A stretch of DNA of 64,000 nucleotides, from assembly GCF_900103805.1 (NCBI RefSeq), contig NZ_FNIB01000002.1, forward strand, positions 186,001 to 250,000, written 5' to 3'. Position 1 is the stretch's first letter. Each line of letters begins with the position of its first letter. Below the pieces are notes generated by a model. That model ran no database searches. It had not been told where the DNA came from and saw only the letters and a list, made by a program, of their open reading frames with translations. The position numbers and the translations under genes are program-made. This DNA is from Cryobacterium flavum. GTDB lineage: Bacteria > Actinomycetota > Actinomycetes > Actinomycetales > Microbacteriaceae. This document shows positions 8,810-18,071 of the stretch, in pieces.

Positions 8810-9850
8810 ATGATGACAGCATTTAATGGACACCTGACAGTTTTACAATCGCTGAGTCCGCCCGACGGCACCACCCGGTACGTCAACCAGGTCGTCGAGG
8901 GCGCTCCCGATGCGGTGACCATGCGATTCTTTTCCTGGCGCACCGCGCTGCTCGGCCGCTATGACGTCTTTCACGTGCACTGGCCGGAGCTGCTCATCCG
9001 CGCGCCGAGGCCGCTGAAGGCCCGGCTGCGCCGCGGTGCGCTGTACGCCCTGCTGCTGCGCGCCAAGCTGCAGCGCATTCCGATCGTGCGCACCGCGCAC
9101 AACATGACCCCGCACGAGGCGGCCGGTCACGATGCCGAAACTCGCGCGCTGGACGCGCTCGACGCTCGCACGGCCCTCGTAATCCGGCTCAACCCCACCA
9201 CACCGGTCGAGCCCGAGTCCCGGGCGGTCACCATTTTGCACGGCCACTATCGCGACCGTTTCAGCGGCATGCCGCGGCCAGACTCGGTGACGGGGCGCAT
9301 CCTCTATTTCGGTTTGATCCGCCCGTACAAGGGTGTCGAAACGCTGCTGCAGGTGTTCCGGGCGTTACCTCGGCCCGACCTGACGCTGCGCATTGTGGGC
9401 CGGCCGTCGAGCGGGCTGGGTGAGATCATCAGCACCGAAACCGCCCGCGATGCGCGGATCAGCTCCGTGCTGCGTTTCGTCTCCGACGAGGAATTGGTGA
9501 TCGAGGTCGGCGGGGCCGAACTGGTCGTGCTGCCCTACCGCGAAATGCACAACTCCGGGGTGCTGCTCGTGGCACTGTCGCTCGATCGACCGGTGCTCGT
9601 GCCGTCGACAGCCTCGAACCGGGCGCTGTCCGAGGAGGTCGGCCCCGACTGGATCTACCTCTACGAGGGCGACCTCACTCCGGAGATCCTGCTCGGCACC
9701 CTCGAGCGGATGCGCGCGGCCGGCCCGCGACCGCGCCCGCAGCTCTCCGGGCGCGACTGGAAAACGCTCGGCCTGCAGAGCTATCACACCTACCTGCGGG
9801 CCCTGCAGCTGACCGGTCGCACCGTGGCTGCCGGGCGGAGCATCCGTTGA
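8810..9850 (+). CDS. Glycosyltransferase of polysaccharide assembly (GT94/GumI-like)
   Basis: About 346 aa with a two-domain GT-B look. DVFHVHWPE in the N-terminal half is a hallmark of GumI-like (GDP-mannose-dependent) and related transferases. RILYFGLIRPYKGVETLL opens the C-terminal nucleotide-sugar domain. I chose ATG 8810 over ATG 8804 because the AAGGGG ribosome site lies 7 nt before 8810 but touches 8804. Its stop overlaps the TTG start of the flippase fusion gene. The donor sugar is not certain; mannose is suggested only by resemblance. Confidence 0.78.
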   Translation: MMTAFNGHLTVLQSLSPPDGTTRYVNQVVEGAPDAVTMRFFSWRTALLGRYDVFHVHWPELLIRAPRPLKARLRRGALYALLLRAKLQRIPIVRTAHNMTPHEAAGHDAETRALDALDARTALVIRLNPTTPVEPESRAVTILHGHYRDRFSGMPRPDSVTGRILYFGLIRPYKGVETLLQVFRALPRPDLTLRIVGRPSSGLGEIISTETARDARISSVLRFVSDEELVIEVGGAELVVLPYREMHNSGVLLVALSLDRPVLVPSTASNRALSEEVGPDWIYLYEGDLTPEILLGTLERMRAAGPRPRPQLSGRDWKTLGLQSYHTYLRALQLTGRTVAAGRSIR

Positions 9851-12762
9851 CCGCCACGATGCAGCCGGGAACCCCCGAGAAGCCCCGCTCGACCGCCGGA
9901 CTTGGCCGCACTGCGGGGCGCGGAGCATCGACCACCCTGGTCGGCCAGCTCATTCGCATCGGCGTGCAGCTCGGCGGCATCGTCGTGCTCGGCCGACTGC
10001 TCGACCCGAGCGACTACGGCCTCGTCGCCTCGGTCGCTGCCATCATCGGCGTCGGCGAGGTGCTGCGCAACTTCGGGCTGTCGTCGGCCGCCATTCAGGT
10101 GCGCGACCTCAGCCGGCACCAGAAAGACAACCTGTTCTGGATCAACAGCCTGATCGGGCTCGCGCTCATGCTGCTCGCGGTACTGTTCAGCCCGCTCATC
10201 GCCACCCTGTACGGCGACGACCGGCTCGTGCTGCTCACCCAGGTGCTCGCCGGAACGTTTCTGCTCAACGGCCTGGCCACCCAGTTTCGCGCGGACCTCA
10301 ACCGCAACTTTCACTTCGTGGCCCTGGCCGGGTCGGAGATCGGCGCGCAGGTCGGCGGCCTCTTCGTCGGTATCGTGATGGCCCTGAACGGCTTCGGCTA
10401 CTGGGCTCTCGCCGGGCAGCAGATCAGCCAGGGCATTCTCACCATCATCATTCTCATTCCGGTCACCACCTGGTTTCCCGGCTGGTATCACCGCGCCGCG
10501 CCCATGCGCCACCTGATCGTGTTCGGGTCGAACCTGGCCGGTACCCAGCTGCTCGGCTACGCCAGTCGCAACACCGACACGATCGTGATCGGTGCCACCC
10601 TCGGTGCCGGCCCGCTCGGCCTGTACAACCGGGCGTTCCAGCTGCTGCTGCTGCCGCTCAACCAGATCAACGGTCCGTCCACCCGGGTGGCCCTGCCGGT
10701 GCTGGCCCGGCTGCAGGACGACCCGCCCAAGTACGACCGGTTCATTCTGCTCGGGCAGACGATCATGCTGCACGCGGTCACCATCGTGCTCGCCTTCTCC
10801 TGCGCCCAGGCCCTGCCGATCATCAGCATCGCGCTCGGCAGCCGGTGGCTGGGTTCCGCACCGATCTTTCAGATTCTCGCCATAGCCGGATTCTTCGAAG
10901 CCGCCGCCTACGCCACCTATTGGGTGTTCCTGTCGAAGGATGCCACCAAGCAGAACCTGTATTTCGCCCTCACCACTCGGCCGTTGCTGGTGGCCTTCGT
11001 GCTGGTCGGTTCGCTCTGGGGCGTCTACGGCGTCGCCGCCGGGTACTCGATCGGCGTCGCGCTGATCTGGCCGATCGGCCTCTGGTGGATCAGCCGGGTA
11101 ACGGATGCGCCGGCGCGCGCCATGTTCCTGGCTGGCGTGCGCGCCATTCTCGGTTACGGTTTCGCCACCGGCGTCAGCTGGGCCGCCGTGCAGTGGATTC
11201 CGATCGAGCTTCCGTTCGCGCGCGTCGCCCTCGGCGGAGTCGCGCTGCTCGCCGCGATCGGCCTGGTCATGCTGATCTGGCCGATTTTTCGCCGCGATGT
11301 GCGCTCGATCACCCAGGCCCGCAACTTTCTGCGCTCCGCGAAGGCGTCGAAATCGGGCAGCCCCAGCGTTGATATCGACACCGACCAGCTGTCCCCCGCC
11401 CGCATCCCGGCGCGGACCCGCACGGCCGGCCGCACCCGGCTGCGCATCATCCGCCGGTTGGACCGGGTCGTGCACGGCCTGGCCGCGGCATCCGCTCTGC
11501 CGTATCTGCGCGACCGCGCTGCGCTGCAACACGCGACCAACCAGCTGCGCCCGTTCGATCTGCGCGCCCAGCGGTGGCATGTTCTCGTCGCACCGCCCGG
11601 CGAAGGCAATATCGGCGACCAGGCCATGGTCGAAGCTTTTCTTGAAAACGTGGAGGGACCGGTGCAGGTGCTCGTGCGCCGGCCGGCGGACGTGCGGATT
11701 CCCACGCAGCATGCCTCGCGGGCGCACCTCGTACCGATTCCGCACCTGATCTACGGTACCGGGCGGGTACACCGCCAGGCTATGGCCCTGCTGGCTCCGG
11801 TACTCGACGGAGCCCGGTCGCTGACCGTGATCGGCGCCGATATCATGGACGGCGCCTACAGCGTGCGCGCCTCCTCCCGGCGAGCGGATGTTGCCAGCCT
11901 GGCCCGCAGCATCGGCGTCGAAGCGCGCATTCTCGGCTTCAGCTGGAACGGCCACGCCAATGTGGGAGTGCGCCGGTCGCTCGCCCGGGCCGGCCGGATG
12001 GGCACGCGGTTGCAGCTGCGCGACCCGGTATCCAGCGAGCGCGCCCGCACCGATCGCTTCGAGAACGTGGTGGATGTCGCCGACGCCGTGTTCGCCGCCC
12101 GCACCAGTTGTAGCCTGGCGGTGACGGAATATCTCGGGGCCACACCGGCCCGGTACGCCGTGGTCAACGCGAGCGCGCTGGTTGGCCGCAGCTTCGACCA
12201 GACCACGGAGTACGCCCGAATCGTCACGGCACTGCTGGAGGCGGGGCTCCGCGTGGTGTTACTGCCGCACGTCGTGCGCACCAGCGGTGACGACGCGGCC
12301 GCCTGCCGAGCCGTGTTCGACCGGCTGGCCGCCTCTGGCGGGCTGACGGATTCCGGAGTGGTCCTGGTGAACCGGCTGCTCAGCCCGGCCGAAGTGCGCG
12401 GGCTGTGCGCCGGCGCCGACATCGTACTGACCGGTCGCATGCACCTGGCCGTGCAGGCCATGTTCCACGAGGTGCCCGCCGTTGCCTTGTCAACCCAGGG
12501 CAAGGTCGCCGGCATGATGCGGCTCTTTGACACGCAGGAACTGTGCGTCGAACCGGGCGTCGGCTTAGCCGAGCGCATGATCCCGGTGGCCCTGGCCGTG
12601 TTGGCCGAGCGAGAGAGCTATCGCGATCGGCTTGCCGCGCGGCTGCCCGAGGTGCAGCGCCTGGCCGCTCTGAACTTCTCGGGATTGCCGAGTGCAACGC
12701 GTTCCCATTCCCCTGCCCTGACGGCCCCGAGCCCGACTCCCCACAGACAAGGCCCCGCATGA
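9847..12762 (+). CDS. Wzx-type flippase fused to polysaccharide pyruvyltransferase
   Basis: A 971-aa, apparently intact two-part protein. Residues about 25-490 are a MOP-superfamily lipopolysaccharide flippase (GQLIRIGVQLGGIVVLGRLL, DYGLVA, LYNRAFQLL, about 12-14 helices), which moves lipid-linked repeat units across the membrane. A basic linker (about 490-570) follows. Residues about 575-945 are a polysaccharide pyruvyltransferase domain: GEGNIGDQAMVEAF near 584-597 and the late GRMHLAVQAMF near 862, both family signatures. The start is TTG 9847 within TTGA overlapping the upstream stop; ATG 9859 is an alternative. The next gene begins ATGA on its stop. The flippase and pyruvyltransferase are normally separate proteins, and no stop or frame change separates them here. 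Confidence 0.9.
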   Translation: MTATMQPGTPEKPRSTAGLGRTAGRGASTTLVGQLIRIGVQLGGIVVLGRLLDPSDYGLVASVAAIIGVGEVLRNFGLSSAAIQVRDLSRHQKDNLFWINSLIGLALMLLAVLFSPLIATLYGDDRLVLLTQVLAGTFLLNGLATQFRADLNRNFHFVALAGSEIGAQVGGLFVGIVMALNGFGYWALAGQQISQGILTIIILIPVTTWFPGWYHRAAPMRHLIVFGSNLAGTQLLGYASRNTDTIVIGATLGAGPLGLYNRAFQLLLLPLNQINGPSTRVALPVLARLQDDPPKYDRFILLGQTIMLHAVTIVLAFSCAQALPIISIALGSRWLGSAPIFQILAIAGFFEAAAYATYWVFLSKDATKQNLYFALTTRPLLVAFVLVGSLWGVYGVAAGYSIGVALIWPIGLWWISRVTDAPARAMFLAGVRAILGYGFATGVSWAAVQWIPIELPFARVALGGVALLAAIGLVMLIWPIFRRDVRSITQARNFLRSAKASKSGSPSVDIDTDQLSPARIPARTRTAGRTRLRIIRRLDRVVHGLAAASALPYLRDRAALQHATNQLRPFDLRAQRWHVLVAPPGEGNIGDQAMVEAFLENVEGPVQVLVRRPADVRIPTQHASRAHLVPIPHLIYGTGRVHRQAMALLAPVLDGARSLTVIGADIMDGAYSVRASSRRADVASLARSIGVEARILGFSWNGHANVGVRRSLARAGRMGTRLQLRDPVSSERARTDRFENVVDVADAVFAARTSCSLAVTEYLGATPARYAVVNASALVGRSFDQTTEYARIVTALLEAGLRVVLLPHVVRTSGDDAAACRAVFDRLAASGGLTDSGVVLVNRLLSPAEVRGLCAGADIVLTGRMHLAVQAMFHEVPAVALSTQGKVAGMMRLFDTQELCVEPGVGLAERMIPVALAVLAERESYRDRLAARLPEVQRLAALNFSGLPSATRSHSPALTAPSPTPHRQGPA

Positions 12763-13988
12763 CACTCTCCTCACCGCCCCCGCCCGACTATGAGCGCGGG
12801 CACCCAGCCCTGCGACGCATCCTCTTTGTTATTCCGTCACTGCACGGTGGCGGGGCAGAATTCGTGGCCCGCACCTGGATGGGCTGGCTCGCCGACCAGG
12901 GCTACGAGGTGAGCGTCGTGCTCACCGCCGCCGAGGTGAAGCCGGAGTACCTGCCTGACGGGGTTGAAGCCATTTCTCTCTCTGCCCAGCACGGCCATGT
13001 GCGGAAAGCCTCCGCGCTGCGCCGCCGCCTGCTCGACTGGCAGCCCGACGTGGCGATATCCCTGCAGGCGCACCCCAATCTGGTGCTGCTGACGGCAGCC
13101 CGCCTGATTCCGGTGCGACTGCGGCCGCGCGTGCTGGTGAGCGAGCGCAACCTGGTGTCGCTCGGACTGCCCGGTTCGGGCCTCGCCCACCGGGTGAAGA
13201 TCTGGTTCGCCAAGCGCCTGTATCGGTGGGCCGACCACGTGATCGCCATCTCACATCCGGTCGCCGCGGAAATGGTCGCGGCTTTCGGGGTGCGCGGCGA
13301 CCGCATCACCGTCGTCGCCAACCCGGCGACCGCGAAGCTGCGCGGAACCCCGCGCGGGCCGGGTACGACCGCGGCGCGGGTCGAGGTGAGTGGTGACGGT
13401 ACCGCTCCGGCCGAAGCGGGCGGCACGACCATCCTGGAGCGATCCGAACGGCGGCCGGGGTCGGCCAATGGCATTCAAATCGTGCTGGCCTGCCGGCTGG
13501 TGGCGCAGAAGCGTCCGCTGCTCGCCATCGCGGCCGCAGCGGAGCTCGCCCGTCGCGGCGTGGCCGTCGAGGTCGTCTCCTTCGGCGGCGGCCCGCTGCT
13601 CGACGACGTGCAGGCCGCGGCCCGACAGGAGCACGTGGTCTTTCACCACCGCGGCTGGGTCGAGAACTGGTTCGACCACTTCGGCGACAACGCGGTGGCC
13701 CTGCTCACCTCGAGCCGGGAAGGCTTCGGCAATGTGCTCGTGGAGGCCGCGGCGGCCGGCTATCCGGCGGTCGCCGTGTCGGGGGCACTCGGGGTAGCGG
13801 ATGCGATTGTGCCCGGTATCACGGGGGAACTCGCGCTGTCCGCTCATCCGGTTGACCTCGCCGACGCCATCCTGCGGGCAGCCGAGCTGCCGCTCGACAA
13901 CATCGAACCCTGGCTGGCCCGATTCTCGGAGGAAGCCAGCGGCTCCGACCTGGAACGAGTGCTGCTGCGGGTTGTGGAGCGCACATGA
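12759..13988 (+). CDS. GT4 family glycosyltransferase
   Basis: A 409-aa GT-B glycosyltransferase. ATG 12759 overlaps the upstream stop; longer in-frame starts would lie inside the previous gene. RILFVIPSLHGGGAEFV near the N-terminus is the GT4 acceptor-side motif and SSREGFGNVLVEAAAAG (about residues 319-335) is the EX7E donor-binding motif. Between the halves (about residues 190-235) lies a Gly/Pro/Arg/Glu-rich insert that lengthens the inter-domain segment. It adds one sugar to the lipid-linked repeat unit; donor and linkage are unknown. It is translationally coupled to the pyruvyltransferase gene downstream by ATGA. Confidence 0.88.
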   Translation: MTLSSPPPPDYERGHPALRRILFVIPSLHGGGAEFVARTWMGWLADQGYEVSVVLTAAEVKPEYLPDGVEAISLSAQHGHVRKASALRRRLLDWQPDVAISLQAHPNLVLLTAARLIPVRLRPRVLVSERNLVSLGLPGSGLAHRVKIWFAKRLYRWADHVIAISHPVAAEMVAAFGVRGDRITVVANPATAKLRGTPRGPGTTAARVEVSGDGTAPAEAGGTTILERSERRPGSANGIQIVLACRLVAQKRPLLAIAAAAELARRGVAVEVVSFGGGPLLDDVQAAARQEHVVFHHRGWVENWFDHFGDNAVALLTSSREGFGNVLVEAAAAGYPAVAVSGALGVADAIVPGITGELALSAHPVDLADAILRAAELPLDNIEPWLARFSEEASGSDLERVLLRVVERT

Positions 13989-15034
13989 GAATCTTCGCCT
14001 CGGCCATGGGCCAGATCGACAATGTCGGCGACACCGTGTTGCGGCGGGCCTTTTTCGAGGCGCTGCGCGGGGCCGGCGAACTGCAGGTGTTCGTGGGCGC
14101 CCGATCGGATGCCTATCTGAGTGGGCTCGGCCTGCACGACGAAGACCGGGTCTACCGCACCAGCGCCGAGTGGCGACGAGAGATTTCGCGGTCGACGCTG
14201 CGGGAGGCATCCGTGTATGCCTTCAACTCCGGCGAAATTGAGCTGCAGCGCGCCTACGCGCTGCGCTATCTGCGGTTGGCGCCACACCTAGCGCTCAACC
14301 GGCTGCGCGGCGGCCATGCCGTGCACGCCGGGTTCGGCGTGCGGCAGAAGACCGGCTGGCGCATTCCGGTAGCGGCTACCCTGCGCCTGTGCGACCTGGT
14401 GGCCTGGCGCGACGCCTACAGCCGTTCCGCGATGGGGCTCGGCCGTATCGCTCCCGACTGGGCCTTCGCCACGGGAGCAGCGGATGCCGACCTGATCGCG
14501 TCCACCGCGGATCGCCCGCTGCTCGCAGTCTCGGTGCGCTACAACGGGCGACGCCCCGACGCGGCCTGGCTCGCGGCGCTCCGCGGTCTGGCCGACACTC
14601 TCGGGCTCGAGATCGTCACCGTGTCGCAGATTGAACGCGACGGGCCACTCGCCGAAGAACTCGCGGTCTCACTCGGCGGCACGGCCCTGGTCTGGGACGG
14701 CCCGGACCATGCAACACAGGAGCTTCGCCTGCGCGAGGTGTACCAGCGGTCGCTGCTCGTGGTGAGTGACCGGCTGCACGCCGCCGTGATCGGGCTGACC
14801 GAGGGCGTACTGCCGCTCGTGATCGCTGACGCTGGGCCGTCGAAGGCGGCCCGCAGCCTCGACGCGGTCGGCATCAAGGGCGCCACGATCGGCTGGACGT
14901 TGCCCGACCCGGCGGCGCTCGAGCGCCGGTCTCGCGACGTGATCAGCCGCCGGGAGCCGATCCTGCGCCACGTCGTGGAGGCCCGCGCTTCTCTGCGGGA
15001 GCTGACCGACACCATTCGAAAGCTCACGGCGTGA
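13985..15034 (+). CDS. Polysaccharide pyruvyltransferase family protein
   Basis: A 349-aa protein of the family that transfers pyruvate from phosphoenolpyruvate to sugars of surface polymers as a ketal. GQIDNVGDTVLRRAFFEAL (residues 9-27) is the N-terminal signature, and SDRLHAAVIGLTEGVLPL (about 261-278) carries the conserved C-terminal D-R-x-H. It resembles the minus-strand protein at 21679-22788 along its length (GQ-DN-GD-LRR and SDRLH--V-LTEG-P blocks), so the two are paralogues. The pyruvyltransferase half of the flippase fusion is more distant. Overlaps of 4 bp on both sides place it in one tight operon. Confidence 0.85.
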   Translation: MRIFASAMGQIDNVGDTVLRRAFFEALRGAGELQVFVGARSDAYLSGLGLHDEDRVYRTSAEWRREISRSTLREASVYAFNSGEIELQRAYALRYLRLAPHLALNRLRGGHAVHAGFGVRQKTGWRIPVAATLRLCDLVAWRDAYSRSAMGLGRIAPDWAFATGAADADLIASTADRPLLAVSVRYNGRRPDAAWLAALRGLADTLGLEIVTVSQIERDGPLAEELAVSLGGTALVWDGPDHATQELRLREVYQRSLLVVSDRLHAAVIGLTEGVLPLVIADAGPSKAARSLDAVGIKGATIGWTLPDPAALERRSRDVISRREPILRHVVEARASLRELTDTIRKLTA

Positions 15035-16068
15035 ACGGGGGGCACGCCGCCGGGCGGTCAGAGGCGGTCGCGCATCCGGTCGTGAGCGTCATTGTTCCGG
15101 CCTACAACGCGGAGGAATTTCTTCAAGACGCCATCAAGAACCTGCTGCAGCAGACGCTCACCGTTTCCGCCGCCGGGTCGGTCGAGATCATCGTGGTCGA
15201 CGACGGCTCAACGGATGCGACGGCCCAGATCGGCGCGCGGGCTGCAGCCGCCCACGCCAGCGTTTCGTATTTTCGACAGGAGCAGAACGGCGGAGTCGCC
15301 CGCGCCCGGGCCCGCGCGGTGGCTGAGAGCCGCGGCGAATTTCTGTGGTTCGTCGATTGTGATGACGACTGGGCGGTGTCGGCGCTCGAGAAACTCGTGG
15401 CGGCGGCCCGGTCGACCGGCGCCGACGTGATCGTCTGCGGCGCCGAATACGTCTATCCCGGCCAGCGGCGCCCGTTAGCTGCGCCGCCGCTGAATGGTCC
15501 GATCAGCGGCGCCGAGGCTTTTGGAATGCTGCTCGACGGCGAGCTCACCGGGCACCTGTGGAACAAGCTGTTCCGACGGGAGCTCACCCGTGAGATCGAG
15601 TTCACCCCGGCCCGGGTGCACTCCGACCTGGCCATGGTCGCCCAACTGCTCGCCGCGGCCACTCACGTGGCCGTCATCAGCGACGTGCTGTATTCCTACG
15701 TCGTGCGCGGTGGGTCGATCATCCGCTCGGGGTCGCGCCGAGCGGAGTCGCTGCTGCTGGTGGAGCAGGCCGTCACCACTGCGGCGATCACCCTCGACAC
15801 TCGCATCATCGGATCGAACTCGTACGGGTACTTTCGGCTGCGCTACGTGCTGCTCTCCGGGCTGAAGGACGCCCTGAGCGGCCCGTACGACGCCGACGAA
15901 CGCGACGAGATCGTCGCCGATCTGCGCTCCCGGCTCACCTGGCGGCTGGTGCTGCTCGCTGCGCGTCGTGGCGACTGGAAGCGCCTCGCGCTGGCCGGCT
16001 CGGCGAAGGTCAGTGTGCCGCTGCACCGCCGGGTGCTGCGCCTGGCCGCCGAGCAGGGTGAGCGCTGA
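15031..16068 (+). CDS. GT2 family glycosyltransferase
   Basis: A 345-aa GT-A enzyme. VSVIVPAYNAEEFL (about residues 14-27) and VVDDGSTDAT (about 56-65) form the nucleotide-binding fold. FVDCDDDW (about 107-114) holds the metal-binding D-x-D equivalent. The C-terminal third lacks membrane helices, so it is probably cytoplasmic and adds a single sugar. GTG 15031 overlaps the upstream stop. It closes the tightly overlapping glycosyltransferase run; a 402-bp non-coding gap follows. Confidence 0.88.
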   Translation: MNGGHAAGRSEAVAHPVVSVIVPAYNAEEFLQDAIKNLLQQTLTVSAAGSVEIIVVDDGSTDATAQIGARAAAAHASVSYFRQEQNGGVARARARAVAESRGEFLWFVDCDDDWAVSALEKLVAAARSTGADVIVCGAEYVYPGQRRPLAAPPLNGPISGAEAFGMLLDGELTGHLWNKLFRRELTREIEFTPARVHSDLAMVAQLLAAATHVAVISDVLYSYVVRGGSIIRSGSRRAESLLLVEQAVTTAAITLDTRIIGSNSYGYFRLRYVLLSGLKDALSGPYDADERDEIVADLRSRLTWRLVLLAARRGDWKRLALAGSAKVSVPLHRRVLRLAAEQGER

Positions 16069-16470
16069 GCCTGTGGAGGCTGCAGCGGGCGAGCTGCGCA
16101 GAGACGTCACGCGGAGAGGCGCCATTCTGGGCGTTTTCACAGGAAAGTGAAACGGATTCGACTTTGGCTCTCGATAGGCTCGGGACCACAGTGCAATCCG
16201 AATAGTCCCCTACGATCTCGGTCTTAGAACGCTGAATACGCATCGCACCCCAACGACCCGGCCAGCATCCGGCACGAAGCGAACCGTCGAAAGACTCGCC
16301 CGCTACAGATCACCGGAATATCTCCAACCTGACCGAATCGTAGAGATCGACGAACCGATTCTCGGGCGAGAATTCACCCGCTCCTGCCCTGCGATACGGC
16401 TCTGCCAGCATCCGCGCCGCTCGCGCACCAGCTGTCCATTCGCGAACCTGACTCTCCGGAGGACTCCACC
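16069..16470 (+). other. Non-coding gap with long 5' leader of the first beta-helix gene
   Basis: No convincing ORF in 402 bp. At 16131-16145 lies GCGTTTTCACAGGAA, which recurs with one change (GCGCTTTCACAGGAA, 18140-18154) before the paralogous gene at 18527, at a similar distance from the start (326 and 373 bp). A GGAGGA ribosome site stands 7-8 nt before GTG 16471. The shared block may be a promoter or regulator site; this is inferred only from its repetition. Confidence 0.45.
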
Positions 16471-18021
16471 GTGCACCTGTTCCGCAACCACCCCCAACGC
16501 AAACCGGCTGACCGCACGCCGACTTCCCGCACACTCCCCCGCCCGCGCGCATCCACTCGCCACGCTCTGACTATTGTCGCCGCCTTCACTGCGGTCGCCG
16601 TGGCTATTCTGGTCCCGATGACCGCCCCCATCCCGGGCATCGAGGCCGCCGCCGCCGGACCGGCCCGAACTGTTATCGACAGTTCCTCGGCCAAGATCAC
16701 CTACACCGGCTCCTGGCGCAGCACCCGCGATGCCGCCGACCGGGGTGGCTCCGTGCGGTTTCAGTTCAGTGCGGGCAGCGCGTCGATGACGTTCACGGGA
16801 ACCAACGTGGCCTTCATCACCCGCACCACCACGAGCTCGGGCAAGAGTACCGTGTCGATCGATGGCAAGGTCGTCGCCACGGTGAATGCGTACTCCGCGA
16901 GAACAGTGCACCAGAAGACCGCGTTCAGCACGACCACCCTGTCGAGCGGCAGCCACACCATCAAGATCAGTCGAACCGGCAAAAAGGATGCCCGCTCGAG
17001 CGGCACCAACAGCATCGTCGACGCCTTCGTCGTGAACGCCACGACCAGCGTGGCCCCGGCTCCGGAACCCGCGCCCGTCCCCGCGCTCGCGCCGTCGACC
17101 GGAGTGCACCGCTATGCCGACTGCCCCGCCGCGACGACGACGGTGCACACCGCCGACGAGCTCATGGCGGCCGTCGACCGCGCACGGCCCGGCACCGTCA
17201 TCAGGATGGCCCCCGGTACCTACAGAGGCCAGATCGACATGCACGCCAACGGCACTGCCTCCAACCCGATCTGGGTCTGCGGCTCGCGCGACGCCGTGAT
17301 CAACGTTGGCGGCATCCAGGACAACCACGGTATCCAGGTCAAGAACTCCTCCAACCTCGTGATCGCGGGCATGACCGTGACCAACAGCCTCAAGGGCATC
17401 AGCGTAATCAGCGGCACGAACGTGACCATCGCCGACACCCGCATCGACCACATCGGCTATGAGGGCATCCACCTGCGCGCTTTCACGACCGACAGCACGG
17501 TCGTCGGCAACACCATTTCGAACACCGGTAAGCGCGACGCATCCTTCGGCGAGGGCATCTACATCGGCACCTCGGAGAACAACTGGTGCGCCCAGACCAA
17601 CTGTAAGCCCGATCGAACCGACGGCACCCGGGTGCTGTCCAACCGCATCAGCCTCACCGGCGCCCAGCCGATCGAGGTCAAGGAGGGCACGTCAGACGGC
17701 GTCATTCGCGACAACGTGATCGACGGCGCCAATGCCATGAGCGATGCCGAAGAGTGGGTCAAGGTCAAGGGCAACGACTGGACCATCGATGGCAACCGGG
17801 GCTCCAACAGCCCGCTGCACGGATTCGCAGTCAACGGCAGTGTCGATGGCTGGGGCTTGCGCAACACCTTCACCGGCAACTCCGGGGCGGTGAACGCCGG
17901 CGGCTTTGCCTTCTTCATCCACGAGAAGGGCCGTAAGGGGTCGAGCGACACCGACGTGTCGTGCTCGAACTCGGTCACCCGCGCTGGCGAAGGCCTCTCC
18001 AACATCGCCTGCACTCGATAG
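16471..18021 (+). CDS. Secreted right-handed beta-helix protein with one N-terminal beta-sandwich-like module
   Basis: 516 aa from GTG 16471, supported by a GGAGGA ribosome site. Residues about 30-60 are a hydrophobic signal with a long basic lead. Residues about 65-190 form a Ser/Thr/Gly-rich module ending in KDARSSGTNSIVDAFVV, probably a carbohydrate-binding or jelly-roll-like domain. A Pro/Ala linker leads to residues about 205-516, a parallel beta-helix of the pectate-lyase type (VIAGMTVTNSLKGISVI, GEGIYIGTSENNWCAQT, QPIEVKEGTSDGVIRDN). It may cleave or bind the polysaccharide made by this locus, but no lyase active site can be named. The paralogue at 18527 has the module twice. Confidence 0.75.
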   Translation: MHLFRNHPQRKPADRTPTSRTLPRPRASTRHALTIVAAFTAVAVAILVPMTAPIPGIEAAAAGPARTVIDSSSAKITYTGSWRSTRDAADRGGSVRFQFSAGSASMTFTGTNVAFITRTTTSSGKSTVSIDGKVVATVNAYSARTVHQKTAFSTTTLSSGSHTIKISRTGKKDARSSGTNSIVDAFVVNATTSVAPAPEPAPVPALAPSTGVHRYADCPAATTTVHTADELMAAVDRARPGTVIRMAPGTYRGQIDMHANGTASNPIWVCGSRDAVINVGGIQDNHGIQVKNSSNLVIAGMTVTNSLKGISVISGTNVTIADTRIDHIGYEGIHLRAFTTDSTVVGNTISNTGKRDASFGEGIYIGTSENNWCAQTNCKPDRTDGTRVLSNRISLTGAQPIEVKEGTSDGVIRDNVIDGANAMSDAEEWVKVKGNDWTIDGNRGSNSPLHGFAVNGSVDGWGLRNTFTGNSGAVNAGGFAFFIHEKGRKGSSDTDVSCSNSVTRAGEGLSNIACTR

Positions 18022-18032
18022 CCGAAATTCTC

Positions 18033-18071
18033 ACGGCCCTCAATGCGCTCAGGGAGCGCGTTGAGGGCCGT
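18033..18071 (+). terminator. Hairpin terminator after first beta-helix gene
   Basis: Eighteen-base arms (18033-18050 and 18054-18071) pair almost perfectly, with one central mismatch and a 3-nt loop. It starts 12 bp after the stop codon. Only a short T run follows, so it is a probable rather than certain intrinsic terminator. It would separate the two beta-helix genes into different transcripts. Confidence 0.75.

Noticed and set aside
9790-11955. A 721-codon open frame on the minus strand opposite the flippase fusion
   Set aside because: Its translation is Arg/Gly/His/Asp/Gln-rich with no recognisable domain, typical of an antisense shadow in high-GC DNA, while the plus strand encodes clear flippase and pyruvyltransferase motifs.
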